This document shows, in pieces, positions 8,156 through 16,869 of a stretch of 64,000 bases of DNA (the stretch's first letter is position 1; each line of letters starts with the position of its first letter). The notes beneath the pieces were generated by a model, which saw only the letters and a list, made by a program, of their open reading frames with translations, was not told the DNA's origin and searched no databases. Made by a program: the position numbers and the translations under genes. The stretch lies in assembly GCA_023423415.1 (NCBI GenBank), contig JAFAFP010000130.1, positions 1 to 64,000 of the forward strand. Reading direction: 5' to 3'. This DNA comes from Pseudomonadota bacterium. Lineage in GTDB: Bacteria > Pseudomonadota > Alphaproteobacteria > Rhizobiales > Xanthobacteraceae.

Positions 8156-9127
8156 ATGAAGAAATACGTTGTGCCGGCGCTGTTTGCCGCCGCTGTTGTC
8201 ACGAGTGCGCCGGCGCTCGCTGCTGATCTCAAGCCGGTTTACAAGGCTCCGCCGCCGCCGGTGTCGTACAATCCTTGGGATGTGGCGATCGGCGGCGCCG
8301 TAATGACGGACTACAATTTCCGCGGCATCAGCCAGTCGGATCGTGGTCCGGCGGTGAACGCCTACTTCGAGGGTCGCTACAACTCGTCGAAGGACGTCCA
8401 GTGGTACGCCGGTGTCTCAGCGACCAGCGTGAAGCTCGCAACTGATCCGGCCGCTGAGGTCGATCTGTACGGCGGCGCACGCTTCACCTTCGGTTCGTGG
8501 GTGCTGGATATCGGCGGTATGTACTATCTGTATCCGGGTGAACGCGCCATCGATGGCACGATCATCACAGCGCCGCCCGCGTTCAACACCACGTTCGCGG
8601 ACACCGACTTCTGGGAAGTCTACGGAAAGCTGGCCTACAACTTCAACGACAACTGGGCCTTTGGAGCCAATGTCTTCTATGCTCCGGACTGGCTGAACAC
8701 GGGTGCGGACGGCACCTATGGTTCGTTGACGCTGAAATACACTGGCGTTGCCCTTCCATCGGGCTGGAACTGGTATGTGTCGGGCGAGATAGGTCACTAC
8801 TGGCTGGGTACGACCGATCTGGCCTTCACCTCAACCGGCAATGTGATCTATGCGAACCTGACGGGCACTGGCGGTGTGGACCTTCCCGACTACACCTATT
8901 GGAATGCCGGCATCGGCGTGACCTACAAGGCGCTCACCCTCGACTTCCGCTATCACGACACCAATCTGACAGGGCCGGAGTGCAACGTGCTGACGGGCGA
9001 CCCCAGTGCAGCTCTGATTTCCCCGACCTTCGTCACCAACACCGTGACGGTCGGTTCGTCCAACTGGTGCGGCCGGGCCTTCATCGGCAAGTTGTCGTTC
9101 GACACCACGCTTTCAGCTTTGAAGTAA
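8156..9127 (+). CDS. TIGR02001-type outer membrane beta-barrel protein
   Basis: A 323-aa exported protein. The signal peptide is MKKYVVPALFAAAVVTSAPA, with a likely cleavage after ALAA, followed by a mature region with a Pro-rich start (APPPPVSYNPW). The segment DYNFRGISQSDRGPAVNAYF is characteristic of the TIGR02001 (Gcw_chp) family of outer membrane proteins of unknown transport role. The rest alternates aromatic and polar residues as in beta strands (WYAGVSA, WAFGANVFY). It ends ALK rather than with an aromatic residue. Monocistronic, between two terminators. Confidence 0.85.
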   Translation: MKKYVVPALFAAAVVTSAPALAADLKPVYKAPPPPVSYNPWDVAIGGAVMTDYNFRGISQSDRGPAVNAYFEGRYNSSKDVQWYAGVSATSVKLATDPAAEVDLYGGARFTFGSWVLDIGGMYYLYPGERAIDGTIITAPPAFNTTFADTDFWEVYGKLAYNFNDNWAFGANVFYAPDWLNTGADGTYGSLTLKYTGVALPSGWNWYVSGEIGHYWLGTTDLAFTSTGNVIYANLTGTGGVDLPDYTYWNAGIGVTYKALTLDFRYHDTNLTGPECNVLTGDPSAALISPTFVTNTVTVGSSNWCGRAFIGKLSFDTTLSALK

Positions 9128-9156
9128 ACTGAAACTCTGAACTCCAAGTTGCCTGG

Positions 9157-9184
9157 GCGGCGGCCGAAGGGCCGTCGCTTTTTT
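9157..9184 (+). terminator. Rho-independent terminator after the outer membrane protein gene
   Basis: GCGGCGGCC, a GAAG loop and GGCCGTCGC form a 9-bp stem with one G-U pair, followed by TTTTTT. Confidence 0.88.
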
Positions 9185-9197
9185 CTTTGCAGTCGGC

Positions 9198-9704
9198 GTG
9201 ATGCTCTGGCATTGCCATTGCACTCCAATGCACATGACGACTGCCCGAAAATATTTACCCATGGTCGCCGGAGCCGCCGGCGGCGGCTGCGCGATCGGGA
9301 TCATGTATCTGTTGTCGCTGGAAACCGAATTCCCGCTGGCGTCGATACCCTTCGCAACCTCGATCGTGCTGATGACCGGTTCGCCCGAAGCGGCCCCGGC
9401 GCGTCCGCGTGCACTCGTGGGCGGTCACGTCCTGTCGGCTCTCGTCGGTGTGGCAGCGTTCAAATTGGCTGGGCCGCTGCCGTGGGTGGCAGCCGTGGCG
9501 GTGGGGCTCGCGATGTTGATGATGCTGGCCAGCGATTGCTTTCATCCTCCGGCCGGGATCAGCCCGATCATCATCGTCATGAACGGGATGTCGTGGAGCT
9601 TCGTTCTCATCCCGGTTGCGGCGGGCGCGCTTCTGCTGCTCGTTTATACCTGGATGTGGAGCAATCTGGTGCGGCGCCAGCGGTGGCCTGACCGCTGGTG
9701 GTGA
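9198..9704 (+). CDS. HPP family integral membrane protein
   Basis: About 169 aa with four predicted membrane segments and the family HPP motif in SDCFHPPAGISP. HPP proteins are four-helix membrane proteins. Some plastid and cyanobacterial members transport nitrite, but the bacterial function here is unknown. The start is ambiguous: GTG 9198, ATG 9201, ATG 9228 and ATG 9234 are all in frame with no strong ribosome-binding site. The family N-terminus fits a start at 9228 or 9234 best (MTTARKYLPMVAG). It converges with the ABC gene at 9706, leaving a single base between the stops. Confidence 0.85.
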   Translation: MMLWHCHCTPMHMTTARKYLPMVAGAAGGGCAIGIMYLLSLETEFPLASIPFATSIVLMTGSPEAAPARPRALVGGHVLSALVGVAAFKLAGPLPWVAAVAVGLAMLMMLASDCFHPPAGISPIIIVMNGMSWSFVLIPVAAGALLLLVYTWMWSNLVRRQRWPDRWW

Positions 9705-9705
9705 A

Positions 9706-11451
9706 TTATTCCGCTGGCGCTTTTTGTTTCCTTTCGACCAGCTTGTGCACGCCGCCGTCGTGTTCCAACGCGACGTGGCGCCCGTGTAGCTCTGTCAGCG
9801 TCGAACGATGGCCGATCGATACGATCGTGGTGCCCTTCAGCCTTTCATGCAGGAGGCCGTAAAGCTTGGCTTCCGACGCTTCGTCGAGCGAGGCCGTTGC
9901 CTCGTCGAGGAACAGGTAATCCGGCATCTGGAGAAGGGCGCGGGCGATGCCGAGTCGCTGTTGTTCGCCGAGCGATAGAATGCGGTTCCAGTGGGCTTCT
10001 TCGTGCAGCCGCTGGACGAGATCGGGCATGCCGATCAGACGTAGGGTGTCCGCAAGCGTTCCGTCGTCGAAGGTGCCGGCGTCCGCCGGATAGGATAGGG
10101 CGATCGCGAGTGTTGTGACCGGGAAATAGGGGCGCTGCGGCAGCACCATGACGCGAGCGTCCTTCGGGATCGTGACGCGGCCTTTGCCGAATGGCCACAG
10201 TCCGGCGATGGCGCGGAACAGCGTCGATTTTCCTGCGCCCGATGGACCGGTCAGCAGCAGGCGCTCGCCGGGTTGAATGTCTGTCTCGGCCGTCGAGACT
10301 AGAGTCTTGCCATCCGGACGATCGACAGACAGGTCATCGATCCGAATCGTCTTCGCTGTCGCATCCGGCGATACCGAGAGCTTTGCATCCGCATGGATCG
10401 CGTGTGCCGCATCCAGCGAGCGGTTGAACCCGCTCAACCGTTCGATGATGGCCGCCCATTCTGCCATCGTCCGATAGACCGTGACAAAAAAGGATAGCGA
10501 TTCCTGCACGCTGCCGAAGGCGCTGGCGGTCTGGGTCAGGGTCCCGAGCGGCATGGCGCTGGAGAAATAGGCGGGGCTTACGATAACGTAGGGCAAGACG
10601 ACGGCGGCTTGCGAATGGCTTTGCTGCACGAAGATAATCGTCTTCTGCCGCGACATCAGTTGCATGAAGTTGCGGATGACGTTGCCGAAGCGTTCGCCGA
10701 GACGGCTGTTTTCCGCTGTTTCTCCGCGCAGCAGCGCGATCTGTTCTGAGTTCTCGCGTACGCGCACCAGGTTGAAGCGGAAATCAGCCTCATATCGTTG
10801 CTGTTGAAAATGCAGTCCCGCCAGCGGCCAGCCGACCCAGTGCGTCAGCAACGTCCCGCCGACCGAATAGATCAGTGCCGCCCAGACCAGATAGCCCGGA
10901 ATGTGGACCGGCGATCCGAACAGCGTCAGCGGCGCGGCTTCTGACAGGGACCACAAGATCGCAAGAAACGAGATCAGCGTCACGACCGCGCCGAGCAGCC
11001 GGACACTGATCAAAAGCGTGCGTTCGATGAATTGGTTGATGTCGTCGGCAATGCGTTGGTCCGGATTGTCCGCGGCGTCGCCGAGGAGCTGCATACGGTA
11101 ATGCGCCGAATGGCTCAGCCAGCGGTCCAAATAGGTTTTGGTCATCCATGTGCGCCAGCGGATCTGGAGCCATTGGTTGAGGTAAAGCTGGTAGACGGCC
11201 AGCACGACAAAGATCGCTGCCAGCGCGCAAAAGATCTGGATCTCGGTGACGAACGAATTCCAGTCGCGGTCCTGCAGCGCGTTGAAGAAGCGCGCATTCC
11301 ATTGATTGATGAGGACGTTGATCGCGACGATCGATAGCTCGATCGCAATCACTGTGCCGAGCAGCAGCAGACCGGGCCAGCGGTCCTCCGATTGGAAGTA
11401 TGGCCGGGATAATCCCCAGATTTCGGCAACGAAACGGGACAGATTTTTCAC
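9706..11451 (-). CDS. YddA/SbmA-BacA-like ABC exporter (fused permease-ATPase)
   Basis: A 581-aa half-transporter. Residues 1-330 are an ABC_membrane_2 (SbmA/BacA-like) domain with about six membrane helices, including LINQWNARFFNALQ, a motif typical of this family. Residues 360-575 are an ATPase with Walker A GPSGAGKST near 400, signature LSLGEQQR near 490 and Walker B YLFLDEATASLDE. Relatives include E. coli YddA and peroxisomal ABCD-type transporters. Rhizobial BacA lacks the ATPase, so this is not BacA itself. The substrate is unknown; peptides or acyl-CoAs/very-long-chain fatty acids are candidates. It is transcribed divergently from the TRAP operon across a 270-base gap. Confidence 0.88.
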   Translation of the reverse strand: MKNLSRFVAEIWGLSRPYFQSEDRWPGLLLLGTVIAIELSIVAINVLINQWNARFFNALQDRDWNSFVTEIQIFCALAAIFVVLAVYQLYLNQWLQIRWRTWMTKTYLDRWLSHSAHYRMQLLGDAADNPDQRIADDINQFIERTLLISVRLLGAVVTLISFLAILWSLSEAAPLTLFGSPVHIPGYLVWAALIYSVGGTLLTHWVGWPLAGLHFQQQRYEADFRFNLVRVRENSEQIALLRGETAENSRLGERFGNVIRNFMQLMSRQKTIIFVQQSHSQAAVVLPYVIVSPAYFSSAMPLGTLTQTASAFGSVQESLSFFVTVYRTMAEWAAIIERLSGFNRSLDAAHAIHADAKLSVSPDATAKTIRIDDLSVDRPDGKTLVSTAETDIQPGERLLLTGPSGAGKSTLFRAIAGLWPFGKGRVTIPKDARVMVLPQRPYFPVTTLAIALSYPADAGTFDDGTLADTLRLIGMPDLVQRLHEEAHWNRILSLGEQQRLGIARALLQMPDYLFLDEATASLDEASEAKLYGLLHERLKGTTIVSIGHRSTLTELHGRHVALEHDGGVHKLVERKQKAPAE

Positions 11452-11678
11452 GAGTGAGCTTCGCTTTGGTGCGGTGCAAGAAGACGGGCGATACCTTCCC
11501 GTCTCGGTGCGTAACGGTCAGCATAACCGCACGCAAATCTTGAGGTGTTCTTCCGGCGCATTCGACTTTCGACCAAGTGTCGATCGGGACGAAGCCCTTG
11601 TGCAAAGACAACAACCCGTCCAAACTATGACAAAGCTGCTGGAATACCGCATACGAACCAGTGGTTAATAACGATAAA

Positions 11679-11696
11679 CCGGCTTCAAAAAGCCGG
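11679..11696 (+). promoter_or_regulatory. Leader hairpin before dctP
   Basis: CCGGCTT-CAAA-AAGCCGG is a perfect 7-bp stem about 30 bases upstream of the dctP start, within the 275-base divergent region. No T-tract follows. It may stabilise the leader or be an operator. The rest of the gap 11452-11678 shows no gene. Confidence 0.4.
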
Positions 11697-11725
11697 AACG
11701 ATAAATGGTCGCTAGGGAGGATCTG

Positions 11726-12862
11726 ATGACCAAAAAATCGGACAAAACGACGTCGCGTCGAAAATTTGTGTTGGCGATGGGCGCGACGGCGTCGGCAGCG
11801 GTTGCTGCGCCGCGCGTTGCAAAGGCACAGGGCCCGATCAGCATGCGCTGGCAAAGCACGTGGCCCTCAAAGGATATTTTCCACGAATTCGCGCTCGATT
11901 ACGCCAAGAAGGTCAATGACATGACCGGTGGCGATCTCAAGATCGAAGTGCTGCCTGCGGGCGCCGTAGTACCGGCCTTCCAGTTGCTTGATGCCGTATC
12001 GAAGGGATTGCTCGACGGCGGTCACGGCGTGCTCGTCTATCATTATGGCAAGCAAACGGCGCTGGCGCTCTGGGGTTCGGGCCCGGGCTTTGCGATGGAC
12101 GCAAACATGCTGCTGGCCTGGCACAAGTACGGTGGCGGCAAGGAACTGCTCGAGAAACTTTATGCTGCGGTCGGCGGCAACGTCGTTTCATTCCCGTATG
12201 GACCGATGCCGACTCAGCCGCTTGGCTGGTTCAAGAAACCGGTCACCAAGCCGGAGGATCTGAAGGGCCTGAAGTTCCGCACCGTCGGTATTTCCATTGA
12301 CGTGTTCAGCGGGATGGGCCTTGCGGTGAATGCGCTGCCGGGCGGCGAAATCGTGTCGGCGATGGACCGTGGCCTGCTCGACGCGGCGGAATTCAACAAC
12401 GCGTCCTCGGACCGCGCGCTCGGATTTGCCGACGTGTCCAAGGTCTGCATGCTGCAGAGCTACCATCAGAACGCCGAGCAGTTCGAAATCATGTTCAACA
12501 AGGACAAGTACAACGCGCTGCCGGACAAGATGAAGGCGATCATCGCCAACGCGGTGGAGGCGGCCAGCCAGGATATGTCTCTGAAGGCGATCGATCGTTA
12601 CTCGCAGGACTATCAGACGTTGCAAACCAAGGACAACGTCAAGTTCTACAAGACGCCGGATGCTATCCTGAAGCGGCAGCTTGAAATCTACGACGAGGTC
12701 GTCAAGAAAAAGTCGGCCGAAAATCCGCTCTTCAAGGAAATCCTGCAATCGCAGCTCAAGTTCGCCGAGCGCGCGACCAAGTGGGAGCAGGACACGGGCG
12801 TGAACCGTCGTATGGCGTTCGATCACTATTTCGGTGCCAACGGCGCAGCCAAGAAAATCTAA
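11726..12862 (+). CDS. dctP: TRAP transporter solute-binding protein, Tat-exported
   Basis: A 378-aa periplasmic substrate-binding subunit of a TRAP (DctP-type) importer. The N-terminus carries a twin-arginine motif SRRKFVLAM at residues 10-18 and an Ala-rich h-region, with predicted cleavage after AKA. GGGAGG five bases before the ATG at 11726 selects this start over the ATG seven codons upstream. The core has the family pattern including WPSKDIFHEFA, KFRTVGISIDVF and LPGGEIVSAMDRG. It resembles the subgroup sometimes labelled mannitol/chloroaromatic type, a name that does not fix the substrate. It is followed by dctQ, dctM, an amidase and a flavoprotein on the same strand. Confidence 0.93.
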   Translation: MTKKSDKTTSRRKFVLAMGATASAAVAAPRVAKAQGPISMRWQSTWPSKDIFHEFALDYAKKVNDMTGGDLKIEVLPAGAVVPAFQLLDAVSKGLLDGGHGVLVYHYGKQTALALWGSGPGFAMDANMLLAWHKYGGGKELLEKLYAAVGGNVVSFPYGPMPTQPLGWFKKPVTKPEDLKGLKFRTVGISIDVFSGMGLAVNALPGGEIVSAMDRGLLDAAEFNNASSDRALGFADVSKVCMLQSYHQNAEQFEIMFNKDKYNALPDKMKAIIANAVEAASQDMSLKAIDRYSQDYQTLQTKDNVKFYKTPDAILKRQLEIYDEVVKKKSAENPLFKEILQSQLKFAERATKWEQDTGVNRRMAFDHYFGANGAAKKI

Positions 12863-12878
12863 GGGTTTCCGACACGAG

Positions 12879-12918
12879 CAAAGCGCCATTCGGTCGTCGG
12901 CAGCCGGGTGGTGCTTTG
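12879..12918 (+). promoter_or_regulatory. Intercistronic hairpin between dctP and dctQ
   Basis: The arms CAAAGCGCCATTCGG and CCGGGTGGTGCTTTG pair imperfectly and are followed by TGTTTCT. Such attenuating hairpins after the binding-protein gene are common and would allow more binding protein than permease to be made (inference). Confidence 0.5.
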
Positions 12919-12954
12919 TGTTTCTGGAATCGGTTCTCGTGATTGGCAGTGCCT

Positions 12955-13623
12955 ATGACTGTTCAACGTTTTCTGTTCGTCATTGACGGTATCAGCACAT
13001 GGGTCGGTAAGGCAGCGGCCTGGCTGATGATCGTGTTGACGGTCGTTGTGTGTGCCGAAGTGTTCAAACGTTACATCTTGAACATGCCGACCTCATGGAT
13101 TTTTGATCTGAACAACATGCTCTACGGCACGTTGTTCATGCTCGCCGGCGCCTATACGCTGGCGCAGAATGCCCATGTTCGCGGTGATTTTCTTTACAGC
13201 TCCATGCGACCACGCACGCAGGCAGCGCTCGATTTCGTGCTGTATATCGTCTTTTTCTTCCCGGGCATTTTGGCGCTGATCTATGCGGGCTACACCTTCG
13301 CCGAGGAATCCTGGCGGATCGGCGAGCATTCGAATGTCACGGCCGACGGGCCGCCGGTCTATCATTTCAAGACCGTCATTCCGATCGCTGGCGCGCTGAT
13401 CATGTTGCAGGGCGTGGCCGAGATTGTGCGCTGCGTCGTCTGTCTCAAGACCGGACGATGGCCGGAGCGGCTGAAAGACGTCGCGGAAACTGACGTCATC
13501 GGAGAGCAATTGGCCCATAGCGAATATGTCGATGCGGAATCGCGCGACGTCGCGATCCAGAAGGCCAAGAACATCGACGAGACCGCGCGCCAACGCGGCA
13601 TGGGTGGGGATTTGTTAACATGA
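12955..13623 (+). CDS. dctQ: TRAP transporter small permease DctQ
   Basis: A 222-aa inner membrane protein with four hydrophobic segments, the small membrane subunit of the TRAP importer. EVFKRYILNMPTSWIFDLNN is the family pattern (R-Y then S-W-x-x-E/D). GTG 12949 and TTG 12943 are in-frame alternatives. ATG 12955 is preferred because the protein then begins MTVQRFLF like its relatives. The C-terminal 60 residues are a hydrophilic tail longer than usual. Its stop overlaps the dctM start in an ATGA. Confidence 0.9.
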   Translation: MTVQRFLFVIDGISTWVGKAAAWLMIVLTVVVCAEVFKRYILNMPTSWIFDLNNMLYGTLFMLAGAYTLAQNAHVRGDFLYSSMRPRTQAALDFVLYIVFFFPGILALIYAGYTFAEESWRIGEHSNVTADGPPVYHFKTVIPIAGALIMLQGVAEIVRCVVCLKTGRWPERLKDVAETDVIGEQLAHSEYVDAESRDVAIQKAKNIDETARQRGMGGDLLT

Positions 13624-15368
13624 GTGATCCGGCACTTGGCCTCTTGATGCTGGCGCTCATTGTCGTCGTCATCATGATGGGCTTTGCCACGGCCTTCACG
13701 TTGATGGGCCTTGGCATGTTCTTCGGTTTCATCGCGTTCTATGTACCGGGTCAGGCTTGGACCGATAACCGCGTGTTCGACTTGATGGTCCAGCGCACCT
13801 ATGGCGCGATGACCAACGATGTTCTGATTTCTATCCCGCTCTTCGTGCTGATGGGCTATGTGATGGAGCGGGGCGCGCTGGTCGACAAGATGTTCTATTC
13901 GATCCAGCTTGCGTTCCGGAACGTTCCGGCCTCGCTTGCCATCGCAACGTTGATCGTCTGCACGTTCTGGGGCATTGCGTCTGGTCTCGTTGGCGCCGTA
14001 GTCGTTCTGATGGGCGTTATCGCCTTCAATCCGATGCTGAAAGCCGGCTATGACGTCAAGCTCGCGTCTGGCGTGATCACGGCGGGCGGAACGCTGGGCA
14101 TTCTGATCCCGCCTTCCGTCATGATCATCGTCTATGCGGCGGTGGCGGGGCAATCCGTGGTCAAGCTCTACGCGGCCGCGATGTTTCCGAGCTTCTTCCT
14201 AGCGTTTCTCTATCTACTCTACATTCTCGGCTGGGCGATGCTTAATCCGAAGATCGCGCCGAAACTGCCGAAAGAGCAGCTCAAGGTGCCGGTGCCGGAC
14301 TGGATGCACAAGCTGCAGGATGCTTATTCGAGCAACATGTTTGTGGCGCTGGTCTCGGCCCTGCTGTCACCGGGGAAGGCTGCGGCGATTGATGACGAAG
14401 GGCGTCCGCTGGGGCGTTGGGTATTGTTCAAGAACTTCATCGCATCGCTCGTTCCGGTCGGCCTGATCGCAGGAACGCTCTGGCTGGTCTGGTGGTATGT
14501 CGTCATTCACCAGCAGCGCGGCGCCGAAGACGAACTGCCGGAAGGGCTGCAGCCGTTGGGCTCGGCTGCCACGGCGGTGCTGACACCCTCGGAGATGGGC
14601 CCGAGCACCAGCTTCTATGTTTGGTTTGCCGTGATCGCGACTTTGGCGGCGATGATCATGGTGCGCTATTATTCGAGAATGAATGCCGACCGGCTTCAGG
14701 TGATCAAGCTGGTCAGCTCGTCGGTGATGCCACTCGGTATTCTCACGGTTGTCGTGTTGGGCGTGATCCTGTTCGGCATCACGACCGCGACGGAATCGGC
14801 TGCGGTCGGCGCGGCGGGTGCCTTCATTCTGGCCTTCCACGCTCGCACGTTGAACTGGAAACGGACCAAGGAAGCGGTGTTCCTGACAGCCAAGACCACG
14901 GCGATGGTCTGTTGGCTGTTCGTCGGCTCGGCGCTCTTTTCCGGTGTCTTTGCGATCCTCGGCGGTCAGGCGCTGCTGGAAAGCTGGGTGTTGTCGCTGA
15001 ACATGACGCCGACCCAGTTCATGATCCTGTCGATGGCGATCATCTTCGTTCTCGGCTGGCCGCTGGAATGGACCGAGATCATCATCATCTTCGTGCCGAT
15101 CTTCCTGCCGATGCTAGCGCACTTCAACATCGACCCCATCCTGTGGGGTGTGTTGGTGTTCGTGAACCTGCAGGCAGCATTCTTGTCGCCGCCGGTCGCG
15201 ATGTCAGCCTTCTACCTGAAAGGTGTCGCGCCAAGTCACGTCACGCTGAACCAGATCTTTGGCGGCATGATGCCCTACATGCTGATCGTCATCATCTGCA
15301 TGATCATCATGTATCTGTGGCCTGGCATGACCCTGTGGCTGCCGAACTATCTCTATGGAGGCGGCTAG
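13620..15368 (+). CDS. dctM: TRAP transporter large permease DctM, extended form
   Basis: A 582-aa channel subunit of the TRAP importer; classical DctM is about 430 aa. The N-terminal core (about residues 1-205) has the GxGGTLGILIPPS motif and the C-terminal core has FGITTATESAAVGA and PPVAMSAFYLKGVAP. Between them, about 150 extra residues (roughly 215-365) contain a soluble stretch and two additional hydrophobic segments. This enlargement is typical of one DctM subgroup. Translation is coupled to dctQ by the overlap. Confidence 0.93.
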   Translation: MSDPALGLLMLALIVVVIMMGFATAFTLMGLGMFFGFIAFYVPGQAWTDNRVFDLMVQRTYGAMTNDVLISIPLFVLMGYVMERGALVDKMFYSIQLAFRNVPASLAIATLIVCTFWGIASGLVGAVVVLMGVIAFNPMLKAGYDVKLASGVITAGGTLGILIPPSVMIIVYAAVAGQSVVKLYAAAMFPSFFLAFLYLLYILGWAMLNPKIAPKLPKEQLKVPVPDWMHKLQDAYSSNMFVALVSALLSPGKAAAIDDEGRPLGRWVLFKNFIASLVPVGLIAGTLWLVWWYVVIHQQRGAEDELPEGLQPLGSAATAVLTPSEMGPSTSFYVWFAVIATLAAMIMVRYYSRMNADRLQVIKLVSSSVMPLGILTVVVLGVILFGITTATESAAVGAAGAFILAFHARTLNWKRTKEAVFLTAKTTAMVCWLFVGSALFSGVFAILGGQALLESWVLSLNMTPTQFMILSMAIIFVLGWPLEWTEIIIIFVPIFLPMLAHFNIDPILWGVLVFVNLQAAFLSPPVAMSAFYLKGVAPSHVTLNQIFGGMMPYMLIVIICMIIMYLWPGMTLWLPNYLYGGG

Positions 15369-15464
15369 CGACGGCCTCGGGCAACGCTTTTGCCGATCGC
15401 GCCAAGCGTGTAAGAAGCGCGTCCGAATGATGTTTTGGTCATCTGGAATTAGGATGCGCTGATC

Positions 15465-16823
15465 GTGGCTATGGACGAACTTGTTGCTCTCCCGGCGGCA
15501 GCCGCCGTGCAGGAAATCGCGAAGGGTGCTGTTTCCGCGGAGGACTATGTCCGCGCCTGTCTGGACCGGATCGCCGAGGTCGAGCCGGAGGTCCGGGCAT
15601 TCGCGCATCTCAATCCCGATCATGCCATCGCTCAGGCACGGGTGCTCGACGATCATCGGATGCAGGGCGGCGCGTTGGGACCGCTGCATGGCATACCGGT
15701 TGCCGTCAAGGACATCGTCGACACCGCGGACTATCCGACCGAATACGGCTCGCAGATTTTTTCGGGTCGCCAATCGTCTTCCGATGCCACGATTGTATCG
15801 AAGCTTCGTGCCGCCGGCGCGGTGATCATCGGCAAGACGGTCACGACCGAGTTCGCCTATTACAGCCCGGGAAAGACCCGTAATCCGCACGATGTCGAAC
15901 GCACACCAGGCGGCTCGTCCTCAGGCTCGGCGGCAGCGGTTGCGGCCGGCATGGTGCCGCTCTCGATCGGTTCGCAAACCAATGGCTCGATCATCCGACC
16001 GGGAGCGTTCTGTGGTGTGTTCGCACTCAAGCCGAGCCACGGTCTGATATCGCGCAGCGGCATCTTAGATTTGTCGCAGGTCCTTGATCACATCGGACCG
16101 TTTGCGCGCAATCTGCAAGACCTCGCATTGATCATGGAGACGCTGGCCGGATACGACCCCGATGACGCGGATACCCGGCCAGTGGCAGTGCCATCCTATC
16201 AGAAGGCCGTGACCGAGGATTTTCCGATCGAGCCGCGCATTGCCTTCGTCCGGACGCCGATTTGGGACAAGGCGGATGATGCGACGAAAGAAGCGTTTGA
16301 AAAACTGGCCGACAGTCTCGGCGACGCCTGCGTCGATCTCGAATTGCCGGCGGATTTTGCGAGTGCCTGGGATACGATCCGCACCATCATGGTGGTGGAC
16401 ATGGGCCACCGCTTCGGTCCGATTGCTGACAAGTATGGTGACGCCGTCAGCCAGGTTATGCGCGATCTGATCGATGAGGGCCGGAAGGTGACGGCGATGC
16501 AGTATCGCGATGCGCTGGCGTTGCGGCTGTCGCTTGCCGAGCGCTTGAACCAGATGTTCGCGCACTTCAATGCGATCGTGACACCGGCTGCGCCGGGCGT
16601 CGCGCCGGTTGGTCTCGAGTCCACCGGCAGTCCAGCGTTCTGTTCGTTGTGGACGCTGACAGGGTTGCCGTCGATGTCTTTGCCGTTGCTGGAAGGCGAG
16701 GGCGGCATGCCGCTTGGCGTTCAGCTCGTCGGCGCGCGTCATGATGATTTCCGTCTATTCCGTACCGCCAAATGGCTGACAGAAAAGACTGCGCCAAAGC
16801 CGGCGAAACGTCGCAAACGTTGA
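15465..16823 (+). CDS. Amidase signature family hydrolase
   Basis: A 452-aa cytoplasmic amidase hydrolysing a C-N amide bond. The Ser-cisSer-Lys triad is visible: Lys near 82 in VAVKDIVD, the GGSSSGSAAAVAAG loop near 149-162 and the nucleophile Ser near 175 in SQTNGSIIRPG. Length matches the family. GTG at 15465 follows AGGA by ten bases; ATG at 15471 is an in-frame alternative that removes two residues. It lies about 100 bases after dctM on the same strand, so it probably acts on the imported compound or its derivative. The substrate cannot be predicted from this family. Confidence 0.9.
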   Translation: MAMDELVALPAAAAVQEIAKGAVSAEDYVRACLDRIAEVEPEVRAFAHLNPDHAIAQARVLDDHRMQGGALGPLHGIPVAVKDIVDTADYPTEYGSQIFSGRQSSSDATIVSKLRAAGAVIIGKTVTTEFAYYSPGKTRNPHDVERTPGGSSSGSAAAVAAGMVPLSIGSQTNGSIIRPGAFCGVFALKPSHGLISRSGILDLSQVLDHIGPFARNLQDLALIMETLAGYDPDDADTRPVAVPSYQKAVTEDFPIEPRIAFVRTPIWDKADDATKEAFEKLADSLGDACVDLELPADFASAWDTIRTIMVVDMGHRFGPIADKYGDAVSQVMRDLIDEGRKVTAMQYRDALALRLSLAERLNQMFAHFNAIVTPAAPGVAPVGLESTGSPAFCSLWTLTGLPSMSLPLLEGEGGMPLGVQLVGARHDDFRLFRTAKWLTEKTAPKPAKRRKR

Positions 16824-16869
16824 TAACAAATTGCGCGGCGGCTGTGGATGATGATGGGCAAGGAAAGCC

